Below, in pieces: positions 42,633 through 51,199 of a stretch of 64,000 nt of DNA. Numbering within the stretch: the stretch's first letter is position 1; every line of letters starts with the position of its first letter. The notes beneath the pieces are model-generated. The model worked only from the letters and a program-made list of their open reading frames with translations. It did no database searches and had not been told where the DNA came from. A program made the position numbers and the translations under genes. This stretch comes from Micromonospora sp. DSM 45708 (GTDB lineage Bacteria > Actinomycetota > Actinomycetes > Mycobacteriales > Micromonosporaceae). Location: assembly GCF_039566955.1 (NCBI RefSeq), contig NZ_CP154796.1, positions 2,046,001 through 2,110,000 on the forward strand, written 5' to 3'.

Positions 42633-44179
42633 GCACCGCGAACCTGGCCGCGATGCTGTCCGGCAACGCCCGGCGGTTCGCCGACGCCGACGCGCTCGTC
42701 TTCGAGGACCGCCGGTGGACCCACCGGCAGCTCGACGACGACGTCAACGCGTTGGCCGCCGGCCTGGCCGCCGAGGGCGTGGGGCGGGACAGCCGGGTGG
42801 CGATCGTGGCGAACAACGTGCCCGAGTTCCTGCTCCTGTCCCTGGCGCTGGCGAAGCTCGGCGCCGTCTTCGTGCCGCTGAACTACCGGCTCACGCCCGG
42901 CGAGCTGGCCCGGTTGCTGGCGCACGCGCGGGTCGAGGCGGTCGCGACGGTGCCGGAGTACGCCGCGCTCACCGCCGCCGCCGTCGCCGACCTGCCGGCC
43001 GTACGCCGGTTCGCGCTGGAGCCGATCGACGGCGGATGGCTCGACCTGCGGGCCCTCGTCGAGGCGAACCGGGGCGCCCGGGTCGCCGACGCCGCACTCG
43101 ACGACGCGGCCCTGCAACGGATCGTCTACACCTCCGGCACGACCAGCCTGCCCAAGGGCGTCCTGCTCACCCACGGCAACGTGAACATGAACATGCACGC
43201 CCAGATCGTCGAGCTGGGGCTGCGGCCGACCGACCGGATCCTGAACGTCGCGCCGCTCTACCACGTCGGCGGCACCGACCTGCCCGGCTACGGCATCTGG
43301 CACGTCGGCGGCTGCATGGTGCTGCACCGGCGGTTCGAGCCGGCGGCGGTGCTGCGGGCGATCGGGACCGAGCGGATCACCGGCATGGTGCTGGCGGCGA
43401 CGATGCTCGACATGGTCCGCCGGGAGGCGACCGCCGGGGCGGACCTGTCGTCGGTGCGGTGGCTCATCTACTCCCAGGTGACGTCCGCGTTGTTCGGTGT
43501 GGCGCGCGGCCTGTTCCCAAACGCCCGGCTGATCGAGGGCTACGGCCTCACCGAGACGTGCGGCGGGCTGACCTATCTCGACGCGGCGCACCAGGAGTCC
43601 AAGCAGGGGTCGGTCGGCATCCCGGTGCCGTGGGTGCGGGTCCGGGTGGTCGACCCGGACGGCGTCGACGTGCCGGTCGGCGTGGACGGCGAGGTGGTCG
43701 CGCGGGGACCGAAGGTGAGCCCCGGCTACCTCGACGACCCGGAGGCGACCCGTGGCGCGTTCCGGGACGGCTGGTTCCACACCGGTGACATCGGCTGTCT
43801 CGACGCCGACGGCTACCTCTACATCCGCGACCGGCTCAAGGACATGATCCGCAGCGGCGGGGAGAACATGGCCAGCGCCGAGATCGAGAACGTGCTCGCC
43901 GACCATCCGCTCGTGCTGGCCGCGTCCGTGGTGGCGGCGCCGCACCCGGTGTGGTTGGAGGTGCCGGCCGCGTTCGTGATCGGCCGGCCGGGGCTGACGC
44001 CGGAGGCGCTCGTCGCGCACGCGCGGGCGCGGCTCGGCCGGTTCAAGGTCCCGAAGGAGGTCTACCTGGTGTCGGAGTTCCCGACCAACCCGTCGGGCAA
44101 GGTGCTCAAGCGGGAACTGCGGGAGCTGCGCTCCTCGTTGCGGCCGGACTGGACGTACGACGGGGAACGGCGCGACTGA
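42629..44179 (+). CDS. acyl-CoA synthetase 2 (ANL superfamily)
   Basis: 516 aa. IVYTSGTTSLPKGVLLTHGN, YGLTETCGGLTYLDAAHQESK, GWFHTGDIGCLDADGYLYIRDRLKDMI and PSGKVLKREL motifs all intact. The LDAAH(E/Q)ESK segment is shared with synthetase 1, indicating a common origin. Last gene of the long operon from 32077, ending 9 nt from the convergent metallo-hydrolase gene. Confidence 0.9.
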   Translation: MSTANLAAMLSGNARRFADADALVFEDRRWTHRQLDDDVNALAAGLAAEGVGRDSRVAIVANNVPEFLLLSLALAKLGAVFVPLNYRLTPGELARLLAHARVEAVATVPEYAALTAAAVADLPAVRRFALEPIDGGWLDLRALVEANRGARVADAALDDAALQRIVYTSGTTSLPKGVLLTHGNVNMNMHAQIVELGLRPTDRILNVAPLYHVGGTDLPGYGIWHVGGCMVLHRRFEPAAVLRAIGTERITGMVLAATMLDMVRREATAGADLSSVRWLIYSQVTSALFGVARGLFPNARLIEGYGLTETCGGLTYLDAAHQESKQGSVGIPVPWVRVRVVDPDGVDVPVGVDGEVVARGPKVSPGYLDDPEATRGAFRDGWFHTGDIGCLDADGYLYIRDRLKDMIRSGGENMASAEIENVLADHPLVLAASVVAAPHPVWLEVPAAFVIGRPGLTPEALVAHARARLGRFKVPKEVYLVSEFPTNPSGKVLKRELRELRSSLRPDWTYDGERRD

Positions 44180-44188
44180 CGCGCCCGG

Positions 44189-45172
44189 TCAGCGGGCGGT
44201 GTTCGCGGCGTGGCGCAGCAGCGCGAGCGTGTGCACGAGCGCGAACCGCCGGGTGCCGCGACCCAGGTCGTCCCACGGCTTCTTCCAGGTCGTCCGCCGC
44301 GCGAGGTCCCACGCGGTGGCGCCGTCGCCGGTCAGGCCGCGGAGGGCCTCGACCTCGTCGCGGTGGAAGGCCACGAGCGCGTCGGCGCGGGCGGCGACGT
44401 CCCGGTAGGGGAACTGGTGCGCGGGGCAGGCGATCTCGGCGCCGAGGTCCCGGATGCGCCGCAGCGACCGGAACAGGTCCGCGGCCGGGTCGTCCTCGGG
44501 GCGGCTGACGATGGCGAGCTGGGTGGGCCCCTCGGCCATCATGGTGTCGCCGGTGAAGACCAGGCCGCGGGTGTCGAAGTAGACCGTGTGCCCGTAGGTG
44601 TGGCCGGGGGTGGGCACGGCGTGGATGGTCACGTCGCCGAACCGGAACTCCGTCCGGCCGGTCAGGCTGACGTCGAGGCGCAGGCTCTCGTGGTGCACGG
44701 CGACCTCGACCGCGTCGGCGTACATGCCGTCGACGACGTCGGGCGGGGCGCCGGTGAGGGCGAGCGCGGTCCGGAGCTGCTGGAGGAAGCTGCCGCGTCG
44801 GTGGTGCATGGTGGCGAAGTCGTCGGCGCCGCCCATGACGACCCGGGCGCCCGCCACGGCCCGCAGCCGGTCGGCGAAGCCGACGTGGTCCGGGTGGTTG
44901 TGGGTGAGCAGGACCGTCGAGATGGCGTCGACCCGGTGCCCGATGGACGCGAGCGACCGCTGGAACGACGTCCAGCAGCTCGGGTGGTCGTAGCCGGCGT
45001 CGACGAGGACCGGGCCGTCGCCGGTCTCGATGAGGAAGACGGTGATGGACCGCAGGGCGCTGCCGTGCAGGGGGACGGGGACGGCCCAGACCCCGTCGAC
45101 GACCTCGGTGGGGGCGGGCACCTGGCGGGCCCGCCAGCTGGCGGCGTGTACGTCGCTCACGGGTATGGACAT
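44189..45172 (-). CDS. metallo-beta-lactamase-fold hydrolase
   Basis: 327 aa. Zn-binding LLTHNHPDHVGFADRL (HxHxDH), HAVPTPGHTYGHTVYF, VFTGDTMMAEG and CPAHQFPYRD give the complete glyoxalase-II-like ligand set. Could be a thioesterase or lactonase acting on a CoA thioester or ring-opened product. ATG 45172 has GGGAG upstream. A TTGAAT-N18-TATGTT promoter (45232 to 45203, minus strand) encloses operator F. Confidence 0.85.
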   Translation of the reverse strand: MSIPVSDVHAASWRARQVPAPTEVVDGVWAVPVPLHGSALRSITVFLIETGDGPVLVDAGYDHPSCWTSFQRSLASIGHRVDAISTVLLTHNHPDHVGFADRLRAVAGARVVMGGADDFATMHHRRGSFLQQLRTALALTGAPPDVVDGMYADAVEVAVHHESLRLDVSLTGRTEFRFGDVTIHAVPTPGHTYGHTVYFDTRGLVFTGDTMMAEGPTQLAIVSRPEDDPAADLFRSLRRIRDLGAEIACPAHQFPYRDVAARADALVAFHRDEVEALRGLTGDGATAWDLARRTTWKKPWDDLGRGTRRFALVHTLALLRHAANTAR

Positions 45173-45205
45173 CGTCCGACGGCTCCCTTACTGTGGGACA
45201 CCAAC

Positions 45206-45223
45206 ATACCGGATGGTCGGAAT
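45206..45223. promoter_or_regulatory. TetR-type operator, site F (divergent)
   Basis: ATACCGGATGGTCGGAAT. It sits in the 18-nt spacer of the minus-strand promoter of the metallo-hydrolase gene (-35 TTGAAT 45227-45232, -10 TATGTT 45203-45208), and 17 nt before the synthetase-3 start on the plus strand. It probably controls both directions. Confidence 0.78.
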
Positions 45224-45240
45224 CTAATTCAAGGAGTCCG

Positions 45241-46788
45241 ATGAGCGAGGAGCGGACCGGGTTTCGGTTGTGGGCGACCGCGGAACCGGACCTGTGCGCG
45301 ATCGTGACCGCCGACGACCGGCGCATCTCCTACGGCGAGCTGTACGCCGAGGTGAACCGGATCTCGCACGGCCTGCGTACCCGGGCCGGCCTGCGGCCCG
45401 GCGACACGGTCGCGGCGGTGATGACGAACAGCGTCGGCCTGGTCGCGTTGTACCTGGCCGCCATGCAGTCGGGGCTCTACCTGGTGACGCTCAACTACCA
45501 CCTCACCGAGCCCGAGGTGGCCCACATCCTCACCGACAGCGCCGCCAAGGTGGTGGTGGGCTCCGAGCGGGTCGAGGACGTCGTGGTGGCCGCCGCCGGG
45601 GCCGCGCCCGGCATCCAGGTCTACCTCGACGGCGCGCCCACCACGGACCGGGCCCGACCGCTGTCGGCGCTCACCGCCGGCATGCCCGCAACGAGCCCGC
45701 CGCAGACGCCGGCCGGTTCGCTGATGATGTACACCTCGGGCACCACCGGCCGGCCGAAGGGCGTCAAGCGTCCGCTCAGCGGCGTCGACGCGGACACCGG
45801 CGCGCTCACCTACGTCTGGCTGTTCCGGGAGTTCGGCATGGAGCGCGGCGCGTTCGCGTCCTGGCTGGTCTCGGCGCCGATGTACCACTCGGCCAACATC
45901 ACCCCGGCGATGGGCGCGCTGCACGCCGGCGGCACCATGGTCCTGATGGACGGCTGGACGCCGGAGGGCTTCCTGCGCCGGGTCCAGCAGCAGCGGGTGA
46001 CCGGGACCAGCATGGTGCCGACCCACTTCTACCGGCTGCTGCAACTGCCCCAGCCGGTCCGCGACGGCTACGACCTCTCCTCGCTGCGCTACGTGCTGCA
46101 CGGCGCCGCGCCCTGCCCGCGCGAGGTCAAGCAGCGGATCCTCGACTGGTTCGGCCCGGTGGTCTACGAGTACTACGGCTCCACCGAGGTGGGCACCACC
46201 GTCGCACGCCCGCACGAGTGGCTGGCCCACCCGGGCACGGTCGGTCGTCCGGCCTCCATCTCGACCCTGCGGATCCTCGACGAGCTGGGCAACGAGGTGC
46301 CCGTCGGACAGACCGGCATCGTCTACATGCGCCAGGGCGACGACCGGGTCGAGTACCACAACGACCCGGGCAAGACCGACGGCGCGCGCCGCGACGGCCT
46401 GATGACCGTCTGGGACGTCGGCCACGTCGACGCCGACGGGTTCCTCTACATCACCGGGCGGGCGGCCGAGCTGATTCTGGTCGGTGGCGTCAACGTCTAC
46501 CCGGCCGAGATCGAGGCGGCGCTGATGGGCCACGACTGGGTCGCCGACGCCGGCGTGGTCGGCGTGCCCGATCCGGAGTTCGGCGAGGTGCCCCAGGCCC
46601 ACGTCGTGCTGCGGAACACCGCGCCGGCTCCCGACACGGCCGTCGAGGAACTGCGCCACTACCTGGCGGGCCGGCTGGCGAAGCCGAAACGCCCGCGGTC
46701 CTACGTGCTGCGCGACGCCCTGCCGCGGGACCCGAACGGCAAGCTCTACAAGGCCCGGCTCACGCGCGTCGAGGAACCCAGCGCGTGA
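45241..46788 (+). CDS. acyl-CoA synthetase 3 (ANL superfamily)
   Basis: 515 aa. MMYTSGTTGRPKGVKRPLSG, YYGSTEVGTTVARPHEW, GLMTVWDVGHVDADGFLYITGRAAELI (split: VWDVGHVD is an unusual variant of the usual TGD), GVNVYPAEIEAAL and DPNGKLYKARL. The final lysine motif is intact. ATG 45241 follows AAGGAG. First gene of a unit with two acyl-CoA dehydrogenase genes, so it probably activates the acid that this pair oxidises. Confidence 0.9.
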   Translation: MSEERTGFRLWATAEPDLCAIVTADDRRISYGELYAEVNRISHGLRTRAGLRPGDTVAAVMTNSVGLVALYLAAMQSGLYLVTLNYHLTEPEVAHILTDSAAKVVVGSERVEDVVVAAAGAAPGIQVYLDGAPTTDRARPLSALTAGMPATSPPQTPAGSLMMYTSGTTGRPKGVKRPLSGVDADTGALTYVWLFREFGMERGAFASWLVSAPMYHSANITPAMGALHAGGTMVLMDGWTPEGFLRRVQQQRVTGTSMVPTHFYRLLQLPQPVRDGYDLSSLRYVLHGAAPCPREVKQRILDWFGPVVYEYYGSTEVGTTVARPHEWLAHPGTVGRPASISTLRILDELGNEVPVGQTGIVYMRQGDDRVEYHNDPGKTDGARRDGLMTVWDVGHVDADGFLYITGRAAELILVGGVNVYPAEIEAALMGHDWVADAGVVGVPDPEFGEVPQAHVVLRNTAPAPDTAVEELRHYLAGRLAKPKRPRSYVLRDALPRDPNGKLYKARLTRVEEPSA

Positions 46789-46821
46789 CCGGCGCGACCG
46801 ACGACCCGCTGGGAGGTGGGC

Positions 46822-47973
46822 ATGGACTTCGCTGACAGCGACACCGACCTGGCGTTCCGGCGCGAGGTCGGCAGGTGGCTCGACGAGGCGCTGGCGGACG
46901 TGCCCGACCAGGAGGAGCTGTCCCAGGAGCAGCGCGAGCACTGGTCGCGGGTGTGGCAGGACCGGCTGTGCGCGGGCAACTGGGCCGGCCTGTCCTGGCC
47001 GGTCGCGCACGGTGGCCGGGGGATGGACGCGCTCGCGCAGGCCATCTTCAACGAGGAGGCCGCGGTACGCGGGGCCCCGTACCCGCTCAACGGCGTCGGC
47101 ATGATGCTGGCCGGGCCGACGATCATCGCGCACGGCACCGACGAGCAGCAGGCCCGGCACCTGCCCGGGATCCTGCGCGGCGACGAGTACTGGTGTCAGG
47201 GCTTCAGCGAGCCCGGCTCCGGTTCCGACCTGGCGAGCCTGGGCACGGCGGCCACCCGGGTCGACGGCGGCTGGCGGATCAACGGCGCCAAGATCTGGAC
47301 GTCCAACGCGCACAACGCGTCGAAGTGCCTGCTGCTGGCGCGTACCGACACCGACGCGCCGAAGCACCGGGGCATCACCTACTTCCTCGCCCCGATGGAC
47401 GGGTTCACCGTGCGGTCGCTGGTGATGATCAACGGGGACACCGAGTTCAACGAGATGTTCCTCGACGACGTGTTCGTCGCCGACGCCGACGTGCTCGGCG
47501 GCGTCGGCAACGGGTGGCAGGTCGCGCTCACCACGCTCGCGTTCGAACGCGGCAGCATGGCGCTCAACCTCTGGGTGTGGGCCCGCCAGGCGGTCGACCG
47601 GGTGGTCGACGTCGCGCTCGCGCGGGGCACGGCCGACGACAGCGCGTTCGTCGACGCGGTGGGCGCGTTGCAGTGCGACGCCGAGGCGGTCCGGATCGGG
47701 TCGATGCGGATGCTCGGCGAGAGCCGCGCCGGTGGGGTCCCCGGGCCGGAGACCTCGGCGCTGAAGAGCCTGTGGGCCGGCGTGGTGCAGCAGGCCAACC
47801 GGCTCGCGGTGCAGCTCGACGACGCCGGTGGGGTGCTGGTCGACGGCGACGGCGCCGCCGCCCGGATCCGCCGCTACCTGCGGGCCCGCGCCCACACGAT
47901 CGAGGGCGGCACGGAGGAAGTCCAGAAGTCGATCCTCGCGGAGCGGGTGCTGCACCTGCCCCGCTCACGCTGA
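46822..47973 (+). CDS. acyl-CoA dehydrogenase, catalytic alpha-type subunit
   Basis: 383 aa. WCQGFSEPGSGSDLASLGT, WRINGAKIWTSNAHNASKCLL, AFERGSMALNL and HTIEGGTEEVQKSILAERVL, which has the catalytic Glu context of FadE28/ChsE-like dehydrogenases. ATG 46822 is chosen over GTG 46816 because GGGAGG (46810-46815) is correctly spaced from it. Followed 13 nt later by a truncated ACAD gene, which suggests an alpha2beta2 heterotetramer. Confidence 0.9.
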   Translation: MDFADSDTDLAFRREVGRWLDEALADVPDQEELSQEQREHWSRVWQDRLCAGNWAGLSWPVAHGGRGMDALAQAIFNEEAAVRGAPYPLNGVGMMLAGPTIIAHGTDEQQARHLPGILRGDEYWCQGFSEPGSGSDLASLGTAATRVDGGWRINGAKIWTSNAHNASKCLLLARTDTDAPKHRGITYFLAPMDGFTVRSLVMINGDTEFNEMFLDDVFVADADVLGGVGNGWQVALTTLAFERGSMALNLWVWARQAVDRVVDVALARGTADDSAFVDAVGALQCDAEAVRIGSMRMLGESRAGGVPGPETSALKSLWAGVVQQANRLAVQLDDAGGVLVDGDGAAARIRRYLRARAHTIEGGTEEVQKSILAERVLHLPRSR

Positions 47974-47986
47974 GCGGAGTCGCCGG

Positions 47987-49018
47987 ATGCGCGCAACATT
48001 CACCCAGGAGCAGCAGGAGATCGGCAGGACCGTGGGCGCGCTCGCGGACGGCGCCGTCGGCACGGCCCGCGAGGCGCTGTCCGGCCCGTGGCGGGCCCCG
48101 GCGTGCGACGGCCCGCTGCTGCGGGACTTCGGGCTGCTCGGCGTGCCCGAGGCGGCCGGGGGCGTCGGGTCGAACCTGATCGACCTGCTGGTCGCCGTCG
48201 AGGCGCTGGGCGAGCGGCTGGCCCCGAGCCGGTTCCCGGCGCACGCGGCGGCCGTCCAACTGCTGTGCGGCGACGCGCGGCGTACCGAGGCGCTTCCCGA
48301 CGGGGTGCTGGACGGCGGCCGGGTGCTCACCCCGGCGGTCGACGTGCCGGGTGGTTCCGGTTGGGCGGACCGGTCGTCACCGGACCGGCTGGTCCGGACC
48401 CTGGTGCCGTACGCGGCGCAGGCGGACGGCGTGGTCGCCCTCGGTCCCGGCGGGGTCTGGGTCGCCGACCCGACCCGGGTCACCGCGCGGCAGTCGCTCG
48501 ACGCGTCGGTGCCGTTGTCGGACGTCGCGCTGGCCGCGCCCGAACGGACGCGGCCGGTCGGGAGCGGCGCGTGGCGGGCCACGCTCGTGGTGGCCGCGCA
48601 GTTGTGCGGGGTGGCCCAGGGCGCGATCGACCTGGCCGCCGAGCAGGCGCGCACGCGCCGGCAGTTCGGGCGCGTGATCGGTTCGTTCCAGGGGGTCGCG
48701 TTCCAGTTGGCCGAGGCGGCCACCGCGCGCAAGGCGGCGTGGGACCTGACGCTGTACGCCGGGTGGGCGGTCGACAACGGCCGTCCGGACGCCGAGATCC
48801 AGGTGCACGCCGCGAAGGCGGCGGCGGGGCGGGCGGCGATCTTCGCGGCGGAGCGGTGCATCCAGGTGCACGGCGGGATGGGCATCACCATGGAGGCGGA
48901 CCCGCACCTGTTCCTGCGTCGCGCGTTCGTGTTGGACGCCTGGTGCGGACGGGGCTCGTGGCATCGGCGGCGGACCGGCGAACTGCGCATCCGGTCGCGC
49001 CGGTCGGATCGCGCCTGA
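47987..49018 (+). CDS. acyl-CoA dehydrogenase-like beta subunit lacking the catalytic Glu
   Basis: 343 aa, shorter than its partner. ACAD fold features: GLLGVPEAAGGVGSNLIDLL, AAQLCGVAQGAIDLAAEQ, RRQFGRVIGSFQGVAFQLAE, CIQVHGGMGITMEADPHLFLRR. There is no (Y/I)EG(T/G) motif at the C-terminus, so the usual catalytic base is missing. This is what is known for the non-catalytic member of heteromeric mycobacterial steroid ACADs. The FAD-interacting RxxFG is retained. Confidence 0.86.
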   Translation: MRATFTQEQQEIGRTVGALADGAVGTAREALSGPWRAPACDGPLLRDFGLLGVPEAAGGVGSNLIDLLVAVEALGERLAPSRFPAHAAAVQLLCGDARRTEALPDGVLDGGRVLTPAVDVPGGSGWADRSSPDRLVRTLVPYAAQADGVVALGPGGVWVADPTRVTARQSLDASVPLSDVALAAPERTRPVGSGAWRATLVVAAQLCGVAQGAIDLAAEQARTRRQFGRVIGSFQGVAFQLAEAATARKAAWDLTLYAGWAVDNGRPDAEIQVHAAKAAAGRAAIFAAERCIQVHGGMGITMEADPHLFLRRAFVLDAWCGRGSWHRRRTGELRIRSRRSDRA

Positions 49019-49030
49019 CCTGCGGAACCC

Positions 49031-49075
49031 TTGCCCGGCTACGGCCGGGGCAGTAACATACCGGCTGGTCGGAAT
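49031..49075 (+). promoter_or_regulatory. promoter plus TetR-type operator, site G
   Basis: -35 TTGCCC (49031-49036), 17-nt spacer, -10 TAACAT (49054-49059). The operator ATACCGGCTGGTCGGAAT (49058-49075) covers the -10 end and start site, 16 nt before the LLM-1 GTG. A small stem (CCCGGC 49034-49039 with GCCGGG 49044-49049) overlaps the -35 and may end the upstream transcript. Confidence 0.75.
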
Positions 49076-49091
49076 AAATGAGGAGAAGGCC

Positions 49092-50195
49092 GTGAAGTTC
49101 GGAATCATGAACCTGTTCCCGGTGGCCGACGGCGCATCGGACCATCAGGTGCTTCGAGAGACCCTCGAGGAGATCCAGCTGGCCGACGAACTCGGCTTCG
49201 ACTCGATCTGGCTCGCCGAGCACCACTTCTCGAAGTACGGCATCCTCGGCAGCCCGCTGAACTTCGGCATGGCGGTCGCGGAGCGGACCCGGCGGATCAC
49301 CATCGGCACCGCCGTCCTCGTGCTGCCGCTGCACCACCCGCTGCGACTGGCCGAGGACATCGCGGCCCTCGACGTGCTCAGCGGCGGCCGGGTCTCGATC
49401 GGCGTCGGGCGTGGCTACCAGCCCGCCGAGTTCGCCGGCTTCGGCGTCCCGCTGGCCGAGTCGAAGCAGCGCTACCAGGAGACGCTGGAGATCCTGCGGC
49501 TCGCGCTGACGCAGGAGAACTTCTCCTACCACGGCGAGATCTTCCACTACGACGGCGTCACGACCTACCCGCGGCCGTTCACCCCGGGCGGCCCGCCGAT
49601 CCTCCAGGGCACCGTCTCGCCGGAGAGCTTCCGGGAGCGCGGCGCGGTGGGCGAGTCGATCATCACCTCGCCGAACTTCACGCCGTTGGGCATCATGCAG
49701 AAGAACTTCGACCTCTACCGGCGGAGCATGGAGGAGAACGGCTTCGACATCTCCACCTACGACCTGCCGTTCATGCAGCAGGTCTGGTGCGGTGACAGCC
49801 AGGACGGCCTCCGCGAGGCCGCCCGGGCGGCGATGACCTACTACAAGTCCGTCGGCAAGGTCATCCCGGGCTCGGCGGAGGCCATCGAGAAGGAGCGGTC
49901 CTACTACGCGGCGGTCGCCAAGAACATCGAACTGCTGACGCTGGAGCAGACGCTGACCCACGGCGGCAACTTCGGCTCGGCCCAGCGCGTCATCGAGACC
50001 ATCGAGATGCTGCGCGAGCAACTCGGCATCAACCACTACATCGGCTGGCTGCGCATCCCCTCGCTGGACCGCCGGGCCGCGCTGCGCTCGATGGAGGAGT
50101 TCGCCGACAAGGTGATCCCGCACTTCCGGGCCCAGGACGCCGCCGCCGACCGCCCCACCGTGGGCGTGGCCGCCGCCGAGGCGGTCCTCGGGTGA
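49092..50195 (+). CDS. LLM-class flavin/F420-dependent oxidoreductase 1
   Basis: 367 aa. Luciferase-like TIM barrel: KFGIMNLFPVADG, ELGFDSIWLAEHHFSKYGI, IGTAVLVLPLHHPLRLAEDIAALDVLSGGRVSIGVGRGY (split), RGYQPAEFAGFGV. The EHHF and SGGR-GVGRGY segments are family hallmarks. FMNH2 monooxygenase or F420H2 reductase/oxidase are both possible. GTG 49092 follows AGGAGAAGG. First gene of a 9-gene unit that ends with an F420:NADP reductase and an SDR. Confidence 0.88.
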   Translation: MKFGIMNLFPVADGASDHQVLRETLEEIQLADELGFDSIWLAEHHFSKYGILGSPLNFGMAVAERTRRITIGTAVLVLPLHHPLRLAEDIAALDVLSGGRVSIGVGRGYQPAEFAGFGVPLAESKQRYQETLEILRLALTQENFSYHGEIFHYDGVTTYPRPFTPGGPPILQGTVSPESFRERGAVGESIITSPNFTPLGIMQKNFDLYRRSMEENGFDISTYDLPFMQQVWCGDSQDGLREAARAAMTYYKSVGKVIPGSAEAIEKERSYYAAVAKNIELLTLEQTLTHGGNFGSAQRVIETIEMLREQLGINHYIGWLRIPSLDRRAALRSMEEFADKVIPHFRAQDAAADRPTVGVAAAEAVLG

Positions 50196-51199
50196 GAGTC
50201 AGCTGCTTCCTCAGCGCCCAGTTCGACCCGTCGGCCTCCGCCACGGAGGGCATCGACGGCGTGCTGGCCCAGGCGGTCGCCGCCGAAGCGGCCGGCTTCC
50301 ACGCCGTCTACCTCGGACACCACTTCCTGGCCCGGTCGGCGTTCGTCCAGCCCGTCCCGCTGGCCGGCTTCCTGGCCCACGCCACCGGCCGGGTCCGCAT
50401 CGGGTTCGGGGTCCTGCTCGCGCCGCTGCTGAACCCGGTCGCGCTCGCCGAGGACCTGGCCTCGCTCGACGTGCTCTCCGGCGGCCGGCTGACCGTCGGC
50501 GTCGGCGCCGGCTACCGCCGCCGCGAGACCACCGCGTTCGGCGTGGCCTGGGAGGACCGGCTGCGGCGACTGCGCGAGTACGTCCCGATGCTGCGGTCGC
50601 TGTGGAACGGCGAGACGATCGACATCGCCGGTAGCTGGGGCGAGGTGCCCGGCGCGCACCTGGCGCTGCGTCCGGCGCAGGCCGGCGGCCCGCCGCTGTG
50701 GATCGGCGCGTTCGCCGAACCCGCGGTGCGCCGCGCCGCACGACTGGACGCCCCGTGGCTGATCGGCCCGAAGGGCGACGACGACGAACTGGCCCGCCTG
50801 CTCGCCGTCTACCGGGCCGAGCTGACCGAGCGGGGCTTCCCCCTGGAACGGGAGTACCCGATGAGCCGCGAGGCGTACCTCGGCGACAGCTATCCGGCGG
50901 CCGTCGCGGCCGTCCGCCCGCACCTGCGACGGCAGTACGCCGGCTACAAGTCCTGGGACGACGCCCAGTCCCTCGACCTCGACCGGTATCTGGCCGAGGA
51001 CTGCCTGGTCGGCTCCGCGGACGACATCGTCGCCAAGCTGCGCCGCTGGGAGACCGAGCTGGGCATCACCGAGGTCTCGCTGCGGCACCAGTTCGTCGGC
51101 GCCGGGCAGGACGAGGCGATGGAGCAGCTCGCCCGCTTCGGCGCGGAGGTCATCCCGCGGGTCAGCACCCCCGCCACCGCCCCCGAGGCCCTCCGGTGA
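50192..51199 (+). CDS. LLM-class flavin/F420-dependent oxidoreductase 2
   Basis: 335 aa. EAAGFHAVYLGHHFLARS, IGFGVLLAPLLNPVALAEDLASLDVLSGG (split), GVGAGYRRRETTAFGV, GGPPLWIGAFAEPAVRRAARL. It belongs to the same family as LLM-1 but is clearly divergent. GTG 50192 overlaps the LLM-1 stop (GTGA). Confidence 0.88.
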   Translation: MRVSCFLSAQFDPSASATEGIDGVLAQAVAAEAAGFHAVYLGHHFLARSAFVQPVPLAGFLAHATGRVRIGFGVLLAPLLNPVALAEDLASLDVLSGGRLTVGVGAGYRRRETTAFGVAWEDRLRRLREYVPMLRSLWNGETIDIAGSWGEVPGAHLALRPAQAGGPPLWIGAFAEPAVRRAARLDAPWLIGPKGDDDELARLLAVYRAELTERGFPLEREYPMSREAYLGDSYPAAVAAVRPHLRRQYAGYKSWDDAQSLDLDRYLAEDCLVGSADDIVAKLRRWETELGITEVSLRHQFVGAGQDEAMEQLARFGAEVIPRVSTPATAPEALR

